NCBI GenBank assembly: GCA_035532035.1
Contig: DATKRS010000011.1
Coordinates: forward strand, 62,001-126,000
Length of the DNA stretch: 64,000 nucleotides
Source of the DNA: Candidatus Dormiibacterota bacterium
GTDB lineage: Bacteria > Vulcanimicrobiota > Vulcanimicrobiia > Vulcanimicrobiales > Vulcanimicrobiaceae
Direction: 5' to 3'
The notes under the pieces were generated by a model that worked only from the letters and a program-made list of their open reading frames with translations, did not search any database and had not been told where the DNA came from. Each line of letters starts with the position of its first letter. The stretch's first letter is position 1. Both the position numbers and the translations under genes were made by a program. Shown piece by piece: positions 16,478 to 23,351 of the stretch.

Positions 16478-17851
16478 ATGAAGGCTCCCTGCACCGCACT
16501 CTTCGCCGTGGCGCTCCTCGCCGCGGTACCCACCGCCGGCGCCATCCCTCATCTTCTTCCCGATCCTCGCGTTGCTGCGCTGGTGGCACAGGTCAGCGCC
16601 GCACGGGTCGGCGCCGACGATCGCCGCCTCGTCGCGTTCGGGACGCGCAACGATTTCTCGGAGACGACGTCGACGAGGACGCACGGCGTGTTCGCGGCGC
16701 GCGATTGGATCGCCGGTGAGTTTCGTGCCGTCGCCGCGACCACGCACGGTCGCATGAGCGTGGCACTGGACACGTACGTGCAGCCGAAGACGCCGCGCAC
16801 CCCGCGCGCCGTCACGGAATCGAGCGTGATCGCGACGTTGCACGGTGACGAACCCGGCCGCATCTACGTCATGTCGAGCCACTACGACGATTGCAACGGC
16901 GATTGCACCAACGGCTCGCGCGTAGCGCCCGGCGCCGACGACAACGGTTCGGCGGTCTCGGCGGTGCTCGAGGCGGCGCGCGTCATGGCACGCACGCACT
17001 TCCACGGCACGATCGTTTTCGCATGCTTCGACGGCGAAGAGCTCGGCTTGTGGGGTTCGAATCACTACGCGCACGAGCTCGCCTCGGCGCGCGCGCCGGT
17101 GCTGGCCGTCCTCAACAACGACATCATCGGCTCGATCGACGGCGGCGGCGGGCTCTCCGAGCCCGGCATCGTGCGCGTCTTCAGCGAAGCGCTGCCCACC
17201 GGCACGGTGGACGCGCGCGTCAACGCCATCGGCTCGGAGAACGATTCCCCCTCGCGCGAGCTGTCGCGCTTCGTCGCGGAGATCGTTCCCGTCTACGTTC
17301 CCGGTTTGCGGGTGCGCCAGATCTATCGTGCGGACCGCTTTCTGCGCGGCGGCGACCAGCAGTCGTTTCAGGCCGTCGGCTACCCCGCCGTGCGCTTCGT
17401 CGAAGCGCACGAGAACTTCACGCATCAGCATCAGGACGTGCGCGTCGAGAACGGCGTCCGGTACGGCGACTTGCCGCAGTACATCGATCCCGCCTACCTC
17501 GCCCGCGTGACGAAGGCCAACGTAGCCGCGCTCGCAACGCTCGCACTCGGCCCGGCGCCACCCGGCAACGCGCAGATGGTGCTCAGGCACCTCAGCTACA
17601 CGACGACTCTGCGCTGGCGACCGGCTGCGGACGCCGTGGGGTACGAGATTCTCTGGCGCGCGACGGACGCGTCGACGTGGCAGTACGCCCATCGTGTCGG
17701 CGACGTTCTCTCGGCAACCATCGACGCCTCGAAGGACGACTACATCTTCGGCGTGCGTAGCATCGATGCGCGCGGCGTACGCAGCCCGGCGGTCTACCCG
17801 ACGCCGGTCAGAGAGCGCGTCCCGCCGCTCAAGGGGAGCTCGTTACCGTAA
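16478..17851 (+). CDS. secreted M28-family zinc aminopeptidase with C-terminal Fn3-like domain
   Basis: 457 residues with a Sec signal (MKAPCTALFAVALLAAVPTAGA). The metallopeptidase part shows the M28 metal ligands in order: His in SSHYDD (about 131), Asp in APGADDNGSA (about 150), Glu-Glu in DGEELGLWGSN (about 189), Asp in NNDIIG, and His in EAHENFTHQHQD (about 310). A stretch from about 365 (LSYTTTLRWRPAADAVGYEI) is a fibronectin type III-like domain. It probably releases amino acids from peptides outside the cytoplasm. The arrangement M28 plus Fn3 is common in secreted peptidases of heterotrophs. Confidence 0.9.
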   Translation: MKAPCTALFAVALLAAVPTAGAIPHLLPDPRVAALVAQVSAARVGADDRRLVAFGTRNDFSETTSTRTHGVFAARDWIAGEFRAVAATTHGRMSVALDTYVQPKTPRTPRAVTESSVIATLHGDEPGRIYVMSSHYDDCNGDCTNGSRVAPGADDNGSAVSAVLEAARVMARTHFHGTIVFACFDGEELGLWGSNHYAHELASARAPVLAVLNNDIIGSIDGGGGLSEPGIVRVFSEALPTGTVDARVNAIGSENDSPSRELSRFVAEIVPVYVPGLRVRQIYRADRFLRGGDQQSFQAVGYPAVRFVEAHENFTHQHQDVRVENGVRYGDLPQYIDPAYLARVTKANVAALATLALGPAPPGNAQMVLRHLSYTTTLRWRPAADAVGYEILWRATDASTWQYAHRVGDVLSATIDASKDDYIFGVRSIDARGVRSPAVYPTPVRERVPPLKGSSLP

Positions 17852-17902
17852 GGTTTCATCCCAACGTCGCGGGCGACATTTCGCGAATATGCGGATGGCT
17901 TG

Positions 17903-17911
17903 TGCTATACT
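17903..17911 (+). promoter_or_regulatory. extended -10 promoter ahead of the predicted small RNA
   Basis: TGC followed by TATACT (17906-17911) is an extended -10 element. No recognisable -35 hexamer sits 16-18 bases upstream, which extended -10 promoters tolerate. A start site near 17918 would give a transcript ending at the terminator 17949-17976. Confidence 0.5.
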
Positions 17912-17917
17912 ATCCAT

Positions 17918-17976
17918 GCGTCTTGCGAAAACGTGACCGGTTGGACGAAGAGAGACCTCAGTAGGTCTCTCTTTTT
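17918..17976 (+). ncRNA. predicted ~59-nt small RNA with complementarity to the nearby tRNA anticodon arm
   Basis: The interval between an extended -10 promoter and a strong intrinsic terminator has no start codon with a usable frame. Its first bases (17919-17933) are the exact reverse complement of CGTTTTCGCAAGACG. The downstream tRNA-like gene contains CGTTTTTCGCAAGACG as its anticodon arm (18055-18070), so the two differ by a single T. The RNA could therefore pair with the tRNA anticodon arm with one bulge. This is a prediction from sequence only; it could also be a leader of the tRNA transcript. Confidence 0.45.
17949..17976 (+). terminator. strong intrinsic terminator upstream of the tRNA-like gene
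   Basis: AGAGAGACCT (17949-17958) pairs perfectly with AGGTCTCTCT (17963-17972) around the tetraloop CAGT and is followed by a T run (17972-17976). Confidence 0.9.
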
Positions 17977-18027
17977 GTCTCGTTAGGCCTTGCGGGCCGC
18001 CGCTTTCGAGTGAAGGTAGACTTGGGT

Positions 18028-18099
18028 GCCCCTGTAGTTCAACTGGATAGAACGCGTTTTTCGCAAGACGTGGATTCGGGTTCGAGCCCCGACAGGGGC
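18028..18099 (+). tRNA. tRNA-like gene with irregular anticodon arm, specificity unresolved
   Basis: The acceptor stem GCCCCTG/CAGGGGC (18028-18034/18093-18099), D-arm GTTC...GAAC with a GG-containing loop, and T-arm TCGGG-TTCGAGC-CCCGA are all perfect. The anticodon arm (18055-18070) is one base short: the simplest stem leaves a 6-base loop TTCGCA. If T57 is bulged, a normal loop TTCGCAA appears with anticodon CGC, which would be Ala, yet the acceptor lacks the G3:U70 pair required for Ala. CCA is not encoded. It may be a working tRNA with an unusual arm, or a decaying copy. Confidence 0.65.
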
Positions 18100-18192
18100 C
18101 CCCGGCGGCATGCCGCTGGATTCGCGCGGGAGCTTTCGGCCGGGGTTGCGACCGGGTCTAGACCGATAGCGCCCCGCGACAGCAACGCTCGT

Positions 18193-19470
18193 TCACGACG
18201 CAAGAGCCTCCTCGGCGGCCGCGAGCGTCTCGTCCACGTCTTGCGCCGTGTGCGCGGTCGAGAGGAACATCACTTCGTTCTGCGACGGCGGGAGCAGAAT
18301 GCCGCGCTCGAGCATAGCGCGGTAGTACGCCGCGTACCGTTGCCTGTCCGCGGCCCGCGCATCGTCGTAGTTGCGAGTCGGCGGGCCGGGGCGAAACGCG
18401 AAGTCAACGATGGATTCTTCTTGTACGACGGCATATGGTAAGCCGCGTTCGGCGAAGATCGAGCGAAGGCCATCAGCGAGCCGCCGCGCGAGCGCGTCCA
18501 TCTGCGCGTAGTACTCCGGATGCGCTTCGAGAAGATCGAGCACGCGGTGCGCCATTGCAACGCAGAACGGGTTCCCCGCGTGCGTCCCGCCCGTGAAAAC
18601 GGCGCCGTCCGGAGCGAGCACGTCCATCACGTCCGCGCGCCCACCGAAGGCTGCGATCGGTACGCCTCCGCCCATGATCTTTCCGAGTGTCGTGAGATCC
18701 GGCACGACGCCGTGTCGCCCTTGCGCTCCACCAAGACCGAGGCGCAGCCACGTAACGACCTCGTCGAAAAGGAGCAGCGCGCCGTACCGGTCGCAGCGCT
18801 CCCGCAATCCTTCGAGAAAGCCAACCGCCGGGGGGACCCATCCCATGTTGCCGCAGACCGGCTCGACGAGAACCGCGGCGAGCTCGCCTTCGCGCCCACG
18901 CAGCAGCGCATCCACCGAATCGAGATCGTTGTAGCGCGTGACCACTACGTCGCGCGTCACGCCTTGCGGAATCCCGCTCTGCCGCGCATCGCGCGTCTGC
19001 GCCGACGCCCCGGCATCGAGAAGCGCGAGGTCGAAATGCCCGTGGTAGTTGCCGGCAAACTTGAGCACGAGATCGCGTCCCGTGAACGCGCGAGCGACGC
19101 GCACCGCGCTCATCACGGCCTCGCTTCCGGTGGTTACGAATCGCATGCGCTGCATCGAGGGGAGATGGGTGCGAATGCGCTCGGCGAGGCGCACCTCGAG
19201 CGGATGCGTCGCTCCCCAGACGAACCCGGCGCTTGCGAGCTCGTCGAGGCGTTCGATCAAGGCGGGATGCGTGTGACCGAAGAGCAGAGGGCCGTACCCC
19301 ATGACGTAGTCGACGTAGCGCCGTCCGCGCTCGTCATATGCGTACGCGCCGCTCGCCGACGCCTGCACGAACATCGCCTCGCCGATCGACCAACCGGAGC
19401 GCACCGGAGAGTCGCAGCCGCCCGCGAGCACGTCGCGAGCGCGCTCGGAAAGATCGGCGAGGGCGCGCAT
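18193..19470 (-). CDS. hemL: glutamate-1-semialdehyde 2,1-aminomutase
   Basis: 425 residues, the normal HemL length. Features include GYGPLLFGHTHP near the N-terminus, the cofactor-binding TTGSEAVMSAVRVARAFTG, FAGNYHGHFD, the LLFDEVVTWLRLGLGGAQ strand with the PLP-contacting Asp, and the PLP lysine in LGKIMGGGVP. It converts glutamate-1-semialdehyde to 5-aminolevulinate in tetrapyrrole synthesis, using PLP/PMP. The ATG at 19470 starts the conserved region; open frame upstream of it is shadow. No other heme genes are adjacent. It is divergent from the Mrp gene. Confidence 0.93.
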   Translation of the reverse strand: MRALADLSERARDVLAGGCDSPVRSGWSIGEAMFVQASASGAYAYDERGRRYVDYVMGYGPLLFGHTHPALIERLDELASAGFVWGATHPLEVRLAERIRTHLPSMQRMRFVTTGSEAVMSAVRVARAFTGRDLVLKFAGNYHGHFDLALLDAGASAQTRDARQSGIPQGVTRDVVVTRYNDLDSVDALLRGREGELAAVLVEPVCGNMGWVPPAVGFLEGLRERCDRYGALLLFDEVVTWLRLGLGGAQGRHGVVPDLTTLGKIMGGGVPIAAFGGRADVMDVLAPDGAVFTGGTHAGNPFCVAMAHRVLDLLEAHPEYYAQMDALARRLADGLRSIFAERGLPYAVVQEESIVDFAFRPGPPTRNYDDARAADRQRYAAYYRAMLERGILLPPSQNEVMFLSTAHTAQDVDETLAAAEEALAS

Positions 19471-19537
19471 GCTCTTGCGACTTCGGTCGGTTACGGGTAC
19501 GGCCCTCTGCGCCCGCGAAGGTATGCTGATACGTCGT

Positions 19538-20623
19538 ATGTCGCAGATTGAAATCGCCCCGCAAACGAACATCAAGGATCTCGTTGCAGCGCTACCGCTT
19601 GCCGCCGGCGTGCTCGAGCAGTTCGGTCTCGGCTGCCCCGGTTGCGGGGTGAGCAGCAACGAGACGATCGAGCAAGGTGCGCGGGCGCACGGTCTGCGCG
19701 TCGAGCCGATTCTCACCGCGCTGCTCATTGCACGTCAATCGGGCAGAGTGCCGGCGGTCGCGCAGGCCGATCGAACGCCGCAGCGCCGCGCACCGGGTCC
19801 CTTCACCGGCCGAGCGAAGATCGCGCACATCGTTCCCGTCATGTCGGGCAAAGGCGGCGTCGGCAAGTCGCTCGTCACCGCGCTGCTAGCACTTGGACTG
19901 CGACGGCGGCACCAGCGCGTCGGTATCCTCGATGCCGATATCACCGGCCCGTCGATTCCAAAGATCTTCGGTCTGCACGCCCCGATGCTCATCGAGGCGG
20001 ATCCGCACCGTACGACCCCGCAGGGCCAGCCGCAGCCGTTGATGACGCCCGCGCTCTCGCGCAGCGCGATCGAGATCGTCAGCGCGAACCTTCTGACGGA
20101 TAAGGAAGATACCGCCATGATTTGGCGCGGACCGATTCTCTCCGGCGTCATCCGTCAGTTCTACGAGCAGGCGATCTGGAGCGAGCTCGACGTTCTGCTC
20201 GTCGACCTGCCGCCCGGCACGTCCGATGCGCCGCTGACCGTTCTTCAGTCGCTCGATATCGCCGGCGTCGTGCTCGTCACGACGCCGCAGGCCCTCGCCA
20301 CGATGATCGTGCGCAAAGCGGCGAACCTCGTGCACCAACTGAAGAAGCCCGTCCTCGGCGTCATCGAGAACATGTCGTACTTCATCGCCCCCGACACGGG
20401 GAAGCGGTACGACATCTTCGGCCCGTCGTATGCGGATGCCGTCGCCGAAATCGCGCGCGCTCCCGTGCTTGCCCGGATTCCGATCGATTCACGCAAGGCC
20501 GAGCTGGCGGATGCGGGACGCGTCGAGGAGATCGACGATCCGATCTGCGACACGCTCGCGGCTGCGCTTCTCGACGCGATCGCGGCGCACCCGAAAGAAC
20601 CCGCGACGATCTCGCTGATCTAG
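19538..20623 (+). CDS. Mrp/NBP35-type iron-sulfur cluster carrier with N-terminal DUF1858 domain
   Basis: 361 residues. Residues 8-66 match DUF1858 (NIKDLVAALPLAAGVLEQFG, then Cys33-Pro-Gly-Cys36 and ETIEQGARAHG), a small helical domain with two cysteines. From about 95 follows the Mrp P-loop ATPase with a deviant Walker A MSGKGGVGKS (102-111), switch region DADITGPSIPKIFG, and DLPPGTSDAPLT. The usual CxxC at the Mrp C-terminus is not seen; the DUF1858 cysteines may take its place as cluster ligands. It probably transfers Fe-S clusters to apoproteins. An in-frame ATG at 19523 is an alternative start. Confidence 0.9.
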   Translation: MSQIEIAPQTNIKDLVAALPLAAGVLEQFGLGCPGCGVSSNETIEQGARAHGLRVEPILTALLIARQSGRVPAVAQADRTPQRRAPGPFTGRAKIAHIVPVMSGKGGVGKSLVTALLALGLRRRHQRVGILDADITGPSIPKIFGLHAPMLIEADPHRTTPQGQPQPLMTPALSRSAIEIVSANLLTDKEDTAMIWRGPILSGVIRQFYEQAIWSELDVLLVDLPPGTSDAPLTVLQSLDIAGVVLVTTPQALATMIVRKAANLVHQLKKPVLGVIENMSYFIAPDTGKRYDIFGPSYADAVAEIARAPVLARIPIDSRKAELADAGRVEEIDDPICDTLAAALLDAIAAHPKEPATISLI

Positions 20624-20642
20624 GAGTTTGTCGGGCTCCTAG
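20620..20642. terminator. hairpin containing both stop codons of a convergent pair
   Basis: CTAGGAG (20620-20626) pairs with CTCCTAG (20636-20642). The TAG of the Mrp gene and the TAG of the convergent amidohydrolase both lie in the stem. There is no clear T-tract, so it is a possible, not proven, terminator. Confidence 0.45.
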
Positions 20643-22156
20643 GCACGGTAGACGACCGCGCCGTCGCTCCACGTCTCGAGCACCGTGCAACGCTCGAAGC
20701 CGTCCTCGAACGGATCGTGGTCGAGCACGACGAGATCGGCCGCGAGGCCGGGCTCGAGGTTTCCGGTCTGTGTCTCCGCGTAGGCCAGCCGCGCCGCATT
20801 CACCGTGTAGGCGGCGAGCGCGTCGTGCGGCGTCAATCGCTCGGTAGCCTCGTGATGCTCGACGCACGCGCGCATGCCCGCCAAAGGATCGAGCGGGCAG
20901 ACGGGCGCGTCGTCCCCACCGCAGAGCACCGCTCCGGCCCGAACGATGCTCGCGAGCGCGTTCATCCTACGCATGCGCGCCGTTCCGAGCCGCCCCTCGT
21001 ACATGCCGCCCGCCCCGCCCCACTGCGCGTCGAAGAGCGGCTGCATCGAAAGATGGAGCTTCATGCGCGCGCACGCCTCGATGTGTTCGGGGCGCGCGCA
21101 CTCGAAGTGTTCGATGAAGTGACGAGCACCGCGAGCCGACGGCTTGCCGCTCAGTACGCGCTCCCACGCGGCCACGCACTGATCGATCGCCGCGTCGCCG
21201 ATCGCATGCACGCCGGCAGCGACTCCGAGCCGCTCGGCATCGGCGAAGAACGCCGCGAGCTCGTCGTCGCGGAACTGCAGCGCCCCGCACGTCGGGGCGT
21301 CCGCATACGGCTGCGTGAGGGCCGCGGTGCGGCTGCCGATCGACCCGTCGGCGAAGACGTCTCCGCCGACGAACGGCAGCCCGAGCTCGACGGCGAGGGC
21401 CGGGTCGGGTTCGCAGATCTTCGGAACGATTTTTGCCGGCAGCCGGCGCAGCGCATCGATCTCGCGCGCATACTGCTCGCGCGCAAAACCGCACAACTGC
21501 GCGTGCAGGTGAAGTGCGCCGCGCGAGAGCGCGAGATCGACCGCTCGGCGCTCCGCCTCCCGGCGTTGCTCGACCGCAATGGCGTTGAGGAAGCGCGACT
21601 GCGCGAGCCAATTGGCGGCGAGCGTGAGCCTGCCTGTCGGTTCTGCGCGCTCGTCGCGCTCGAGACCTTCGACGTGCGAGGGCAGCGCGAGCCACTGCAG
21701 CGTCGCCCGATTCACCAGACACGAGTGCCCGTCGATGCGCACGAGCATCGCGCGCGCGTCCGCGTGCAGCCGCTCGAGCGGGCGCGCGTCGGCGGACGCA
21801 CCGTCGAGCCAGTGCGATTCGTCGTATTGGCCAGCGTACACCATGCCGCCGTCGCGCGGGATCTTTGCAACCGCGCGCTCGAACGACGCGTAATCCGTCG
21901 TCGTCGCGAGATCGCGCGGACCGAGGAAGTATCCGACGTCGGTGAGATGCACGTGGCAATCGGCAAACGCCGGCAGCACGGTCGCGCCGCGAAGATCGAC
22001 GCGTGGCACGCCGGTTCCTGCGTCGCGCGCATCGAGCGAGCGTATTTTCCCTTCGTCGACGATCATTGCGTCGTGACGCACGAAACGCGCCGATCGAGCA
22101 TCGAAGCGGTAAAACCGGGCGCCGTCGAGAATCTGCACGCGATGCGAGGATACCAT
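20639..22156 (-). CDS. YtcJ-like amidohydrolase (amidohydrolase family 3)
   Basis: 505 residues. The N-terminal metal motif is ADCHVHL, preceded by VDLRGATVLPAF. The pattern GGDVFADGSIGSRTAAL, the later metal-binding region AAGVHAIGDAAIDQ, HFIEHFE, and GGDDAPVCPLDPLAGM are typical of the YtcJ/AepA-type hydrolases that cleave formyl- or acyl-amide bonds on unknown substrates. The C-terminal ETQTGNLEPGLAADLVVLDHDP closes the composite beta-sandwich. The start ATG shares the CATG with the divergent M48 protease start, although a GTG six codons in is also possible. Confidence 0.9.
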   Translation of the reverse strand: MVSSHRVQILDGARFYRFDARSARFVRHDAMIVDEGKIRSLDARDAGTGVPRVDLRGATVLPAFADCHVHLTDVGYFLGPRDLATTTDYASFERAVAKIPRDGGMVYAGQYDESHWLDGASADARPLERLHADARAMLVRIDGHSCLVNRATLQWLALPSHVEGLERDERAEPTGRLTLAANWLAQSRFLNAIAVEQRREAERRAVDLALSRGALHLHAQLCGFAREQYAREIDALRRLPAKIVPKICEPDPALAVELGLPFVGGDVFADGSIGSRTAALTQPYADAPTCGALQFRDDELAAFFADAERLGVAAGVHAIGDAAIDQCVAAWERVLSGKPSARGARHFIEHFECARPEHIEACARMKLHLSMQPLFDAQWGGAGGMYEGRLGTARMRRMNALASIVRAGAVLCGGDDAPVCPLDPLAGMRACVEHHEATERLTPHDALAAYTVNAARLAYAETQTGNLEPGLAADLVVLDHDPFEDGFERCTVLETWSDGAVVYRA

Positions 22157-23351
22157 GCGCGGCCGTGAGGTTCTTCTCGGCCTAGCCGCGGGTTTCGCCG
22201 CCGGGTACCTCGGTGCGCGCAGCTACGAGGCATGGTGCGAGCTGCGCGCGCCGGAGACGCGCCATCGCGACGGCGCCGCGAGCTACGGGCGCGTGCGCCG
22301 GGCATTGGAAGTCGCGGATACGCTGCAGGGCATCTGCGGAGCGATCGCCGTCGCGTACGGGCCGGTAGGAGAGAGCGTCGACCGCGCGACTCTGCGCGCG
22401 CCGGCGTGGCTGCGCCCAGCGCTTTTCGTGATCCCCCTCTCCTTTTGCAGCGCCGCCGTTGAGCTTCCGGCGTCCTTCGTCGCGGATCATCTCCTCGAGC
22501 GGCGCTATCGGCTGACGGAGCAGCAGCCCGCAGCGTGGTTAAGCGACTACGTGAAGGGCGCGGTCATCTCGACCGTCATCACGGCCGTCGGCGCGCTGTT
22601 GCTCGGCGCCACCGTGCGGCGGTCGCCGCGATGGTGGCCGCTCTTCGCAACGCTCGGCGCCCTGCCGCTCTTCGTCGCCGGAAACCTCATCGTTCCCATC
22701 TACGTGCTGCCCATGTTCAACCGCTTCGATCCGCTCGACGGAGCGCTCGAGAAGAGGCTCCGCGCCCTGGCCTCTCGGTACGGGGTGGGCGACGCCGACA
22801 TCCTGAAGATGGACATGAGCCGCCAGACGCGCAAGGCAAACGCCTTCGTCGTCGGCGTCGCGCGAACGCACCGCATCGTCCTCGGCGACACCCTCGTCGA
22901 TAGCTTTCCGGACGACGAAACCGAGTTCGTCGTCGCTCACGAACTCGGCCACTACGTTTCGAAGGACGTCTGGCGGCTGACCGCCCTCGGCGACGCGCTC
23001 GCCGGCGCGCTCTTCTTCATCGCGAATGCCGCGAGCGGGCCGCGAAGCGGCATGCGCGACCGTCCGATCGTCCTCGCGCGCCTGTACGCCGCGATGCTCG
23101 TCGCGACGCAAGCCGTGCGCCCGCTGCTCTTCGCATTCACGCGCGCGCGCGAAGCCGCTGCCGATCGCTTCGCGGTCGAAGCCACGCGCAACCCTCGCGC
23201 CGGCGCGTCGGCCTTTCGCCGGCTACGCGATCAAAATCTCGCCGAAGACGAGGTCCCGCGGTGGTACGAGCTCTTCTTCAGCTCGCACCCGTCGCTCAAG
23301 TCCCGCATCGGCGCCCTCGAAGCCATGCCCCAAGATCCGTCTTCGGCATAA
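22155..23351 (+). CDS. M48-family membrane zinc protease (Ste24/CAAX protease 1-like)
   Basis: 398 residues. About four to six transmembrane segments surround the catalytic site. The zinc motif HELGHY gives His262, Glu263 and His266; the third ligand is the Glu in AREAAADRFA (about 330). The N-terminal domain with LPASFVADHLLERRYRL and SDYVKGA is the Ste24 prenyl-protease-type region (Peptidase_M48_N). In bacteria these act in membrane protein quality control. The GAGGA ribosome binding site lies within the upstream divergent gene's first codons. The end overlaps the FolK-FolE2 gene by 56 bases. Confidence 0.92.
   Translation: MRGREVLLGLAAGFAAGYLGARSYEAWCELRAPETRHRDGAASYGRVRRALEVADTLQGICGAIAVAYGPVGESVDRATLRAPAWLRPALFVIPLSFCSAAVELPASFVADHLLERRYRLTEQQPAAWLSDYVKGAVISTVITAVGALLLGATVRRSPRWWPLFATLGALPLFVAGNLIVPIYVLPMFNRFDPLDGALEKRLRALASRYGVGDADILKMDMSRQTRKANAFVVGVARTHRIVLGDTLVDSFPDDETEFVVAHELGHYVSKDVWRLTALGDALAGALFFIANAASGPRSGMRDRPIVLARLYAAMLVATQAVRPLLFAFTRAREAAADRFAVEATRNPRAGASAFRRLRDQNLAEDEVPRWYELFFSSHPSLKSRIGALEAMPQDPSSA

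Noticed and set aside
17860-17990. A second, complete tRNA on the minus strand opposite the small RNA.
   Set aside because: Only an anticodon-arm-like segment is present; no D-arm, T-arm or acceptor stem can be formed.
18028-18099. Assignment as a normal tRNA-Ala(CGC).
   Set aside because: The loop requires a bulged base in the stem and the acceptor has C3:G70 in place of the essential G3:U70.
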